In this document: positions 31,931 to 38,718 of the stretch, one piece after another
How the letters are laid out: every line of letters begins with the position of its first letter
Position numbering within the stretch: position 1 is the first letter of the stretch
Assembly: GCA_015709315.1 (NCBI GenBank)
Contig: JACCQI010000023.1
Coordinates: 1 to 49,980 of the forward strand
Origin: Desulfovibrionaceae bacterium
Lineage (GTDB): Bacteria; Desulfobacterota; Desulfovibrionia; Desulfovibrionales; Desulfovibrionaceae
DNA: 49,980 bases
Direction of reading: 5' to 3'
Notes under the pieces: generated by a model
Database searches by the model: none
The model's input: only the letters and a program-made list of their open reading frames with translations
What the model was told of the DNA's origin: nothing
Made by a program: the position numbers and the translations under genes

Positions 31931-32653
31931 CTATGGGGCAACCCGCGCGGGGATGTTCAGCAACTCCCTGGCCGCCGGGGCCAGGAGAGGAGCCAGGTCG
32001 GCGTAGGGGACGGTCACCACCTGTTCGCCCGCGGCGTACGGCCCCACCTGATACGGGGCGAAGAAAAAGGCCGCGCCTTCGCCGGTCAGCACGAACCGGC
32101 TGAAATTCTCTTCGGTCGGTTGCAGCCCGTACTCCATCATCTCCGGCACGAACATGTCGCCCAGGGACCGGCGCAACGGCTCCCGGACCATGGCGGCCAC
32201 CTCGGGCAGGGCCGTGGCGGTGTCCGCGAACAGGCCGGATAGGGGGATGGGCCGGTCCTGCTCCAGGTCGAAAACCCAGGTCACGGGCCAGTGGTTGGGG
32301 TGCGCGCCGCCGGTGTATGCCGACACGTTGAGCTTGACCGAGGCCAGCCGTCCGTCCGCCGCGACCCAGGCCGCATAGCGGATGTCCAAGGCGTATTGGT
32401 GGGGAAAGAACGACAGGTCGTGTTCCGGGTCGGCCATTTTGAAGGAGGCGATCTCCGAGGACACGCGGTCGCGGACCATGCGGCGGGCTTTGGGGGCGCA
32501 GAGCACCGGGTATTGCGCGTCCACCGAAAATCCGGGCGTGTTTTCCCGCACGGTGGCCGCGGACAGGACCGCGGGGCCGCAGGGCGATCCGGCAGCGGCC
32601 GCAAGCGGGCAGAGCAACAGACAAAGCAGGGTCGAAAGAAGGGCGAAGCGCAC
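31931..32653 (-). CDS. Exported DUF3298-domain protein
   Basis: A 240-residue secreted protein with a signal peptide (MRFALLSTLLCLLLCPLAAA, cleavage near AAAAG). A DUF4163-like N-terminal half (FSVDAQYPVLCAPKARRMVR) precedes the DUF3298 motif YTGGAHPNHWPVTWVFDL. The C-terminal half contains FVLTGEGAAFFFAPYQVGPYAAG, another conserved stretch of the family (compare the RsiV extracellular domain, which binds lysozyme). The GTG start at 32653 has AAAAGG 9 nt upstream and lies 12 nt after the hypF stop, so it is probably co-transcribed with hypF without a known functional link. Confidence 0.88.
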   Translation of the reverse strand: MRFALLSTLLCLLLCPLAAAAGSPCGPAVLSAATVRENTPGFSVDAQYPVLCAPKARRMVRDRVSSEIASFKMADPEHDLSFFPHQYALDIRYAAWVAADGRLASVKLNVSAYTGGAHPNHWPVTWVFDLEQDRPIPLSGLFADTATALPEVAAMVREPLRRSLGDMFVPEMMEYGLQPTEENFSRFVLTGEGAAFFFAPYQVGPYAAGEQVVTVPYADLAPLLAPAARELLNIPARVAP

Positions 32654-32665
32654 GGTGTTTTCCTT

Positions 32666-34987
32666 TTATTTTTCGAGCAGCAGTTTGCGCTGTCCCCAGG
32701 CCGCCTGGCCCAGGGAGATGCAGCCGTCGTTGGGCGGGAGCTGCGTGTGGACCAGGGGGATCAGGCCCGCCGCCCGGAGCGCCCGGGGCAGCTCCGTGGC
32801 CAGGGTGAGATTCTGCATGACGCCGCCGGACAGGCCCACGTGGTGGACGTCGAGCAGCATGGAGAAATTGAAGGCCATGTCGGCCAGGCCGTTTATCAGC
32901 CCCCTGTGGAAGCGGCGGGCTATGATCGGCACGGGCACGTTGTTTTCGAGGTCCTCGAGCGCGGCGGCCACCAGTTCCAGCGTGTTCAGGGCCACGGGGT
33001 CGCCCGAGGCGAGCGGGCAGGGATAGGCCCCGGTCTCGGTCATGTCCTGGACCTTTTCCAGCCGGATGGCGGCCTGCCCCTCGTAGGAGATGGTCTCGGC
33101 CAGGCCGCACAGCCCGGCCATGGCGTCGAACAGCCTGCCGCAGCTCGACGTCAGGGGCGCGTTGATGCCTTTTTCGAGGATTTGGGGCAGGAAGCGGCTC
33201 TCGGCCCCGAAATCGGCCAGCCACGGCCAGGCGTATCTGCCCGGCTCCCGAACGCCCAGTTCCCAGAGGGCGGCCTGGGCGATGCGCCACGGCTCCTTGA
33301 CCGCGGCCTCGCCGCCGGGCAGCCGGATGCGCGAGAAATGGGCCAGCCGTTGGTGCTCCAGTTCCTCGGGCACGACCATGAGGCACTCGCCGCCCCAGAT
33401 GGTCCCGTCCTCGCCGTACCCGGTGCCGTCCAGGGCCAGTCCCAGGGCCGGAGCCGTATGCTTGTTCTCGGCCAGCACGGCGTGGATGTGGGCCACGTGG
33501 TGCTGCACGGCCACGACGGGCACGTCCAGCTCCCGGCCCACCTCCTCGGCCAGGGTGGTGGTCATGTAGTCCGGGTGCAGGTCGCGGACGATGAGTTCGG
33601 GCCGGACCTGGAGGATGTCCTGGAGGTGGGCGAGTATCTCCCTGTAGAATTCGAGGGTCTCCAGGTTGGACATGTTGCCGATGTGCTGGCTGGCGAACGC
33701 CTGGTCGCCCTTGGTCAGGGTCATGGTGCATTTCAATTCCGGCCCGGTGCCGAGCACGGTCGGCCCCGCCTGGGGCAGGAACACCGGGGAGGGCACGAAC
33801 CCGCGCGCCCGGCGCATGAAGATCGGGTCCCCGGTCGACGGGCTGGTGCGGAGCACGGAGTCGTCCGTGCGGATCAGGATGTCCCGGTTGTGGAAGAGCA
33901 TGACGTCCGCGATGTTTCCCAGCCGCTCAAGCGCCTCGTCGTTGTCCAGGCAGATGGGCTCGGAACTCATGTTGCCCGAGGTCATGACCAGGGCGGAGAC
34001 CAGGTCGCAGCAATGCTTGAAGTCATTGAGCAGGATGTGGTGCAGCGGGGTATAGGGCAGCATCAGCCCCACGAAATTCGTGTCCGGGGCCACCAGTGCG
34101 GACAGGGTGAACGGCTTGCGTTTGGCGGCCAGCACGATGGGCCGGTGGATGCCGGTCAGCCATGCCTCTTCTTCGGGGCCGATGTCGGCCAGCAGCCGCG
34201 CCGACTCCATGTCCGGGACCATGACCGCAAGGGGCTTGTCCGGCCGGAACTTGCGCTCGCGGAGCAGGGCCACGGCCTTGTCCGAGGCCGCGTCGCAGAC
34301 CAGGTGGAAGCCGCCCAGTCCCTTGACCGCCGCGATCTTGCCCTCGCCCAGTTCGGCGGCCAGCCGCCGCAGGGACTCGTCGCCCTGGGCAATGACCGCG
34401 CCGGTATTGTCGGTCAGCCAGGTCCGGGGGCCGCAGCGCGGGCAGGCGTTGGGCTGGGCGTGGAACCGCCGGTCCAGCGGGTCCTCGTATTCCCGGCGGC
34501 ACTCGTCGCACAGGGTGAACTTGGCCATGGAGGTCTGGGGCCGGTCGTAGGGGATGGACCGGGTGATGGTGTAGCGGGGGCCGCAGTTGGTGCAGTTGGT
34601 GAACGGGTAGCGGTAGCGCCGGTTGTCCGGGTCGTCCATGTCCGCCAGGCAGTCCGGGCAGGTGGCCACGTCGGGCGAGATGAGCACGGAATGGCCCTGG
34701 CCGCCCGTGGATTTGAGAATGATGAATTCGTTTTCGTCCTCCACCGGGGGCATAGCCTCGGAGTCGAGGGTCACGATGCGGGCCAGGGGCGGCAGCTTGG
34801 TGGACAGGTCCCCGGTGAACCGGCCTGCCTGGTCCGGGGTGCCCTGGATCTCGATGAGCACGCCGTCCGAGGAATTGTTCACCGAGCCGGTGACGCCGCT
34901 GTCCATGGCGATGCGATAGACGAAGGGGCGAAATCCCACGCCCTGCACCTGGCCTGTGATGGTGAATCGCTGCCGTACGAGAGTCAT
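32666..34987 (-). CDS. hypF: Carbamoyltransferase HypF, [NiFe]-hydrogenase maturation
   Basis: HypF activates carbamoyl phosphate and passes the carbamoyl group to HypE, the source of the cyanide ligands of [NiFe] hydrogenases. All domains are present in order: acylphosphatase (TGQVQGVGFRPFVYRIA); paired zinc fingers (CPDCLADMDDP, CTNCGPRYTI, CDECRREYEDP, CPRCGPRTWL); a YrdC-like domain (KGLGGFHLVCDA); and the Kae1-like domain (VQHHVAHIHAVLAE, LALDGTGYGEDGTIWGGE, LSGGVMQNLTL). I start at ATG 34987, giving the usual N-terminus MTLVRQRFTITG; an in-frame ATG at 35014 would add nine residues. Other hyp genes are not in the window. Hydrogen metabolism is expected for a sulfate reducer. Confidence 0.96.
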   Translation of the reverse strand: MTLVRQRFTITGQVQGVGFRPFVYRIAMDSGVTGSVNNSSDGVLIEIQGTPDQAGRFTGDLSTKLPPLARIVTLDSEAMPPVEDENEFIILKSTGGQGHSVLISPDVATCPDCLADMDDPDNRRYRYPFTNCTNCGPRYTITRSIPYDRPQTSMAKFTLCDECRREYEDPLDRRFHAQPNACPRCGPRTWLTDNTGAVIAQGDESLRRLAAELGEGKIAAVKGLGGFHLVCDAASDKAVALLRERKFRPDKPLAVMVPDMESARLLADIGPEEEAWLTGIHRPIVLAAKRKPFTLSALVAPDTNFVGLMLPYTPLHHILLNDFKHCCDLVSALVMTSGNMSSEPICLDNDEALERLGNIADVMLFHNRDILIRTDDSVLRTSPSTGDPIFMRRARGFVPSPVFLPQAGPTVLGTGPELKCTMTLTKGDQAFASQHIGNMSNLETLEFYREILAHLQDILQVRPELIVRDLHPDYMTTTLAEEVGRELDVPVVAVQHHVAHIHAVLAENKHTAPALGLALDGTGYGEDGTIWGGECLMVVPEELEHQRLAHFSRIRLPGGEAAVKEPWRIAQAALWELGVREPGRYAWPWLADFGAESRFLPQILEKGINAPLTSSCGRLFDAMAGLCGLAETISYEGQAAIRLEKVQDMTETGAYPCPLASGDPVALNTLELVAAALEDLENNVPVPIIARRFHRGLINGLADMAFNFSMLLDVHHVGLSGGVMQNLTLATELPRALRAAGLIPLVHTQLPPNDGCISLGQAAWGQRKLLLEK

Positions 34988-35029
34988 GCGGATTCCATAC
35001 AACCCATCGGGCATGAGCGCAAGGTCTTG

Positions 35030-35950
35030 CTAGCTTCCGAAGTGTTCGAGAAAGCTGCGGATTCGGCCCCGAATGAGGCGCGTGGGGCGGAAGGACAGCG
35101 CCCGCTCCGCAGACAGCTCGAACCCTGCCGCGTCGAATTCTGTCGGGTTTTCCAGCGGGTAGCCGATGTCCGCCGGGTTGGCTCCGGCCATGCCGCGCGC
35201 GAGCGCCTCGGCCCAGAGCGGTACCCGGCCGGGGGCGATCCCCAGCACCGCGCAGGCCGAGGTGTCCAGGGCCACGCCGTTTTCGGACGCGGCCAGCAGG
35301 CCCAGGTCGAACGGCTCGCCGTTGATGGGGCCGTCCCGGTGCATGGGGCGTACGGCGTCCATGAGGTGGTGGGCGCGGGGCAGGGCCTGGTACACGTCCA
35401 TGACCATGGACCGGAATATCTCGTGCGAGCGGCCCAGGGTGTAGTGGGCCATGGCCTTGCGGCAGCCGACCACGCAGCCGAACAGGTTTTTGACCGCGCC
35501 GGACAGGGTCATCTGGCAGTGGACCTTGAGCTTGGGCAGGTTCAGGATGCGGTCCGCTTCCAGGGCCAGCGCCGAGAGGCCGATGGTCCCACCGAGGGTC
35601 AGCGCGAGCGGCACGGGCCGCCCCAGGCCGCCCACCGTCAGGCCAAGTCCGGCCAGGGCTTCTTCCAGCCCGGAGATGCGGGCCACACGCGCGGCCGGGC
35701 CGAAGGCGGGCGAGTCCGCCACCGTGACCGTTGCGCCGTGGTCCAGCAGCCATGTGCAGGCCGCCCGGACCACCAGCGGGTGGGTGGTGCAGTGCCGGGC
35801 GTTGCGCGCATTGACCAGGTTGGGTTTGACCAGCACCCGCTCGCCCGGCCGCACGGCAAGGCCGGACGCTTCGAGAATTTGGCCCGTGGCCGATAGAAGC
35901 GGTAACAAGGCGTATTCCGGGACGCGGGCGATGGCGACGGTTTCAGGCAT
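35030..35950 (-). CDS. DUF362 domain protein
   Basis: A 306-residue cytosolic DUF362 protein that starts MPETVAIARVPEYALLPLL. It has the family motifs VLVKPNLVNARN, HPLVVRAACTWLLDHGATVTVADSPAF, RILNLPKLKVHCQMTLSGAVKNLFGCV and VALDTSACAVLG. Many family members carry a ferredoxin-like C-terminal domain; this one does not. The function of the family is unsettled. I chose ATG 35950 because upstream sequence runs into a divergent ABC gene. It lies 42 nt before hypF, so hypF may be co-transcribed. Related proteins often sit near hydrogenase or Fe-S genes, which is suggestive here only through hypF. Confidence 0.88.
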   Translation of the reverse strand: MPETVAIARVPEYALLPLLSATGQILEASGLAVRPGERVLVKPNLVNARNARHCTTHPLVVRAACTWLLDHGATVTVADSPAFGPAARVARISGLEEALAGLGLTVGGLGRPVPLALTLGGTIGLSALALEADRILNLPKLKVHCQMTLSGAVKNLFGCVVGCRKAMAHYTLGRSHEIFRSMVMDVYQALPRAHHLMDAVRPMHRDGPINGEPFDLGLLAASENGVALDTSACAVLGIAPGRVPLWAEALARGMAGANPADIGYPLENPTEFDAAGFELSAERALSFRPTRLIRGRIRSFLEHFGS

Positions 35951-36025
35951 GGGTCCAGCATAGTCGCCGGCGGCGAAGCCGGCAACAGGCTCCGGGTTGC
36001 CAATCCGGGGAAGAAAGGCGAATAT

Positions 36026-36043
36026 GAGTGGATGCATGCACTC
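36026..36043. promoter_or_regulatory. Palindrome over the ABC gene start codon
   Basis: GAGTG-G-ATGCAT-G-CACTC is an 18-nt near-perfect palindrome covering the start codon (36032). Just upstream, 35992-36008 forms a 7-bp hairpin (CCGGGTT/AATCCGG with one G-U pair, 3-nt loop). The two may fold around the ribosome site, or the palindrome may be an operator. Confidence 0.35.
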
Positions 36044-37528
36044 ATTTCCCTGACCGAAGCCTTCGTGAGCCGGGGCGGCAACCGGCTTGTCGGCCCCCTC
36101 TCCTGCACCATCGAACAAGGCCGCCATATGGCCGTACTCGGCCCCAACGGGTCGGGCAAGACCACGTTTCTCCGCCTGCTTCGCGGCGAGATCATGCCCG
36201 ATGCCGGGGGCGGGCGTGTGTACGACTTCGGCCGGGGCGCGCAGCGTTCGGTGCTCGGCCTGCGCCGGCGCATCGGCCTGGTCTCGGCGGACATGCAGGA
36301 TTTCTATTTCCTCCACGCCCGGCGCGTCACCGGGCGGGACGTGGTTCTGGCCGGTTTCTTCGACACCCCGATTCTCTATCAGGAGGCGGACCCGGCCCAG
36401 GAGGCGGCGGCCGACGAAATCCTGTCCCTGCTGGGCATAACCGACCTGGGCGGCCGCGAGTTGGGAACACTTTCCACAGGCCAGGTCCGCAAGCTGCTGG
36501 TGGCGCGGGGGCTGGTTGCCGGGCCGGACGTCCTTCTGCTCGACGAGTGCCTGGACGGGCTGGACGCGGCGAGCCGGGCCGACGTCCTGGAATTGCTCGA
36601 CCGCGCGGCCGCGCGCGCCACGCTGGTCTGCGCCGCCCACCGGGCCGGGGACCTGCCGGACGTTGTCCGCGAGGCGTTGGTGCTGGAAAACGGCGTTATC
36701 ACGGCAATCGGCCCGCGCGAGGAGGCCGTGGAGCGGCTGCGGCGGGCCGTGCCGGAGTCGTGCGCCTGCGCCATGCCAGCGCCGCCGCCCCTGTCCGGTT
36801 TCGACTATCTCGTCCGCATGCGCGGCGTGTCCGTGGTCCTCGACGGGAGGCGCGTGCTGGACGGCATCGACTGGCAGGCCGTGCCGGGCGAGAACTGGCT
36901 GGTGCTCGGCGACAACGGGGCGGGCAAGTCCACGCTGCTCAAGCTCGTCACCAGCGAGGTCGCGCCCTATGCCGACGGCGAGTCCGGGACCGGGACCGTG
37001 GAGCGGCTGGGCGGGCTGACCATGGACGAGGCGCGGCCGCTCATCGGCGTGGTCTCGCCGGACCTCCAGGCGCGATACGGCCGGGAGCTGGCCTGGGAGG
37101 TGACCGCCGAGGAAACGGTCATGTCCGGGTATCGCGGCTCGGTGGGCATGTTGGACGAGCCGACCAGCGAGGAAAAGCTGGGCGCGGCCCGGTGGCTGGA
37201 GGCCGTGGGCCTGGCCGGGTTCGGCCCGCGCCGGTTGCGGCGCATGTCCTACGGCCAGCAACGGCGGGTCTTTTTGGCCCGGGCCATGGCCCCCGGACCG
37301 GAGCTTCTGCTCCTGGACGAGCCGTTTTCCGGGCTGGACGCGTCCTCCCGGTCGATCATGCGCGGCATGACGCAACGGCTGGCCGAATCCGGCACGCCGA
37401 TCGTTCTGGTCACCCACCACGCCGGAGATCGGATTGACGCCGTCAACCGGGTCATGGTTTTGGAGAAAGGACGGCAACGATTTTGCGGCAACAGGGAGGA
37501 ATATGAGGGGAAATTGGTGGTCGGCTGA
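36032..37528 (+). CDS. Double ABC ATPase, ModF/ABC-F-like
   Basis: A 498-residue soluble protein with two ATPase domains. Domain 1 has GPNGSGKTTFLRLL, the signature LSTGQVRKLLVARGL and LLLDECLDGLD. Domain 2 has GDNGAGKSTLLKLV, the signature MSYGQQRRVFLARAM and LLLDEPFSGLD. There is no membrane domain and no transporter partner nearby. Of duplicated ATPases, ModF (PhrA) from molybdenum loci fits the length and lack of an extended linker better than ABC-F translation factors. The domain-1 Q-loop to signature region is unusual (SADMQDFYFLHARR). The Walker-B Glu is followed by Cys in domain 1 (DECLDG) and Pro in domain 2. It is divergent from DUF362. Confidence 0.88.
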   Translation: MHALISLTEAFVSRGGNRLVGPLSCTIEQGRHMAVLGPNGSGKTTFLRLLRGEIMPDAGGGRVYDFGRGAQRSVLGLRRRIGLVSADMQDFYFLHARRVTGRDVVLAGFFDTPILYQEADPAQEAAADEILSLLGITDLGGRELGTLSTGQVRKLLVARGLVAGPDVLLLDECLDGLDAASRADVLELLDRAAARATLVCAAHRAGDLPDVVREALVLENGVITAIGPREEAVERLRRAVPESCACAMPAPPPLSGFDYLVRMRGVSVVLDGRRVLDGIDWQAVPGENWLVLGDNGAGKSTLLKLVTSEVAPYADGESGTGTVERLGGLTMDEARPLIGVVSPDLQARYGRELAWEVTAEETVMSGYRGSVGMLDEPTSEEKLGAARWLEAVGLAGFGPRRLRRMSYGQQRRVFLARAMAPGPELLLLDEPFSGLDASSRSIMRGMTQRLAESGTPIVLVTHHAGDRIDAVNRVMVLEKGRQRFCGNREEYEGKLVVG

Positions 37529-37611
37529 AGGGGCAAAATGGTTTTCGCTTGGAATTATTTACAATTTTTTTTCAAGTACTGCTTGACTTGTCGGCGTAAA
37601 AGGGAAACATT

Positions 37612-37737
37612 CGGCCGACTGAGTTGCTAGTCGGGTCAACGCGGGCGCGGTCCCAAGGCGTCGGCCGGAGCTGGTTGGGAAGAACAGGTATATCGAGAAG
37701 CAGTGTGCATATCGTGTACGCTGCTTCTATTTAATTT
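37612..37737 (+). ncRNA. Structured intergenic region, possible small RNA or 5' leader
   Basis: Three hairpins follow one another without an open frame. Hairpin 1 (37615-37634) pairs CCGACT with AGTCGG. Hairpin 2 (37652-37679) pairs CCCAA with TTGGG. Hairpin 3 (37696-37728) is a 13-bp stem AGAAGCAG... with two G-U pairs and a 7-nt loop, followed by ATTTAATTTT. TTGACT (37583-37588) with a weak -10 at 37606 could start transcription near 37618. It could be a terminated small RNA or a structured leader of the RRM gene. No known RNA family is recognised. Confidence 0.4.
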
Positions 37738-37782
37738 TCATTGATGCTACCGCATCCATATGTACATGACAGGAGTTTTTTC

Positions 37783-38049
37783 ATGTCCAAGAACATTTAT
37801 GTCGGCAATTTGCCCTGGTCCTCCACCGAAGATGAAATCCGTTCCGCTTTTGAAGCCTACGGTCCGGTTTCCTCGGTCAAACTGATCGAGGATCGTGAAA
37901 CCGGCCGCCCGCGCGGTTTCGGTTTTGTGGAAATGGACGACGATTCCGCCGCTCTGGACGCCATCGAGGCGCTGGACGGCAAGGATTTCGGCGGCCGCAA
38001 CATCAAGGTCAACGAGGCCAAGCCGCGCGCCGAGCGTCCGCGCTGGTAG
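37783..38049 (+). CDS. RRM-domain RNA-binding protein
   Basis: An 88-residue protein made of one RNA recognition motif. RNP2 is IYVGNLPW at the N-terminus and RNP1 is RGFGFVEM, both with the aromatic residues that stack on RNA. The tail is short and basic (KPRAERPRW). Single-RRM proteins of this size (Rbp type) occur in cyanobacteria and many Gram-negatives, often cold-induced. ATG 37783 has AGGAG 7 nt upstream; the frame extends to 37741 without SD support. A structured leader precedes it and a strong terminator follows. The next genes include a CspA-like protein, consistent with an RNA-chaperone neighbourhood. Confidence 0.93.
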   Translation: MSKNIYVGNLPWSSTEDEIRSAFEAYGPVSSVKLIEDRETGRPRGFGFVEMDDDSAALDAIEALDGKDFGGRNIKVNEAKPRAERPRW

Positions 38050-38081
38050 CGCCGACCGTTTTGAGCCTTTCGGCAATGCCT

Positions 38082-38117
38082 GCCCGTCTCTCCCTCGGGA
38101 GAGGCGGGCTTTTTTTT
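38082..38117 (+). terminator. Terminator of the RRM gene
   Basis: GCCCG-CTCTCC pairs with GGAGAG-CGGGC (38082-38109), with one mismatch and a short loop, followed by T8 (38110-38117). It lies 33 nt after the stop. Confidence 0.93.
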
Positions 38118-38156
38118 GGGGTCGTTGAGACCGGCATCATTTAATATGGAGGTATT

Positions 38157-38330
38157 TTGGCAAAACCCAACTACAAGTTCCAGAAACGGCAGAAAGAGTT
38201 GGCGAAGAAAAAGAAAAAGGAAGAAAAGCGGCAGCGCAAGCTGTTCAAACAATCCGAGCAGGAAGAGTTCGCATCGGATTCCCCCGGCGCGGATGCTCCC
38301 GAAGGGGGCGATGCCGGCGGCGGGGAGTAG
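38157..38330 (+). CDS. Small Lys/Glu-rich conserved protein (57 residues)
   Basis: A TTG start at 38157 has GGAGG 5 nt upstream. The frame reads MAKPNYKFQKRQKELAKKKK and then KEEKRQRKLFKQSEQEEF, ending in an acidic, Gly-rich tail. The first half is a strongly basic helix and the tail is acidic. Proteins of the form MAKPNYxFxKRQKELAKKKKKEEKxxRK are, to my recollection, widespread as unnamed small proteins in Proteobacteria; the function is unknown, possibly RNA- or ribosome-associated. It is below usual length limits. It follows a terminator and precedes the cold-shock gene by 79 nt. Confidence 0.8.
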   Translation: MAKPNYKFQKRQKELAKKKKKEEKRQRKLFKQSEQEEFASDSPGADAPEGGDAGGGE

Positions 38331-38409
38331 CCCCGTCCGCGCGTTCGGCGCATTGCCAACGCGCGGCGCAACGGGTATGGTGCGCGCATACCATTTACGG
38401 GAGGCCCAA

Positions 38410-38640
38410 GTGCGCGTGGAAGGCGAAGTGAGCTGGTTCAACGAACAGAAGGGATTCGGTTTCATTACCCTGGCCGACGGCCGGGACGTGTTCGTTCATT
38501 ACACCGAGATCGTCCGCGACGGGTTCCAGACCCTGGAGGCGGGCGAGAAGGTCACGCTTTCCGTCATCGACGAGGAGGTAGGCCCCAAGGCGTCGGAGGT
38601 CCGGCTCAAGGACGACGGCAAGCGGGCCTCGCTGCTGTAG
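38410..38640 (+). CDS. Cold-shock domain protein
   Basis: A 76-residue CspA-like protein. The start GTG at 38410 has GGGAGG 5 nt upstream and gives VRVEGEVSWFNEQKGFGFI. RNP1 is KGFGFI and RNP2 is VFVHYTEI (with Tyr where CspA has Phe), followed by LEAGEKVTLSV and KASEVRL. It binds single-stranded RNA or DNA. An upstream ATG (38377) would add 11 residues but lacks an SD. A strong terminator follows. It shares a neighbourhood with the RRM protein and the small basic protein. Confidence 0.9.
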   Translation: MRVEGEVSWFNEQKGFGFITLADGRDVFVHYTEIVRDGFQTLEAGEKVTLSVIDEEVGPKASEVRLKDDGKRASLL

Positions 38641-38663
38641 CGGCTTTTCCCTCCAAGACGATT

Positions 38664-38706
38664 GGGGCCTCGCGCGGTTCGCCGCGCGAGGCCCCGGTTG
38701 TTTTTC
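38664..38706 (+). terminator. Terminator of the cold-shock gene
   Basis: GGGGCCTCGCGCGG (38664-38677) is a perfect 14-bp complement of CCGCGCGAGGCCCC (38682-38695) with a 4-nt loop, followed by TTGTTTTT. It lies 23 nt after the stop, between convergent genes. Confidence 0.93.
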
Positions 38707-38718
38707 ATTTCACGGGCG

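Noticed and set aside
32291-35896. A 1201-codon plus-strand open frame
   Set aside because: Antisense to the DUF3298, hypF and DUF362 genes, all of which have strong motifs.
35951-37477. The N-terminal extension of the DUF362 frame to 37477
   Set aside because: The added residues are antisense to the ABC gene. The real start is ATG 35950.
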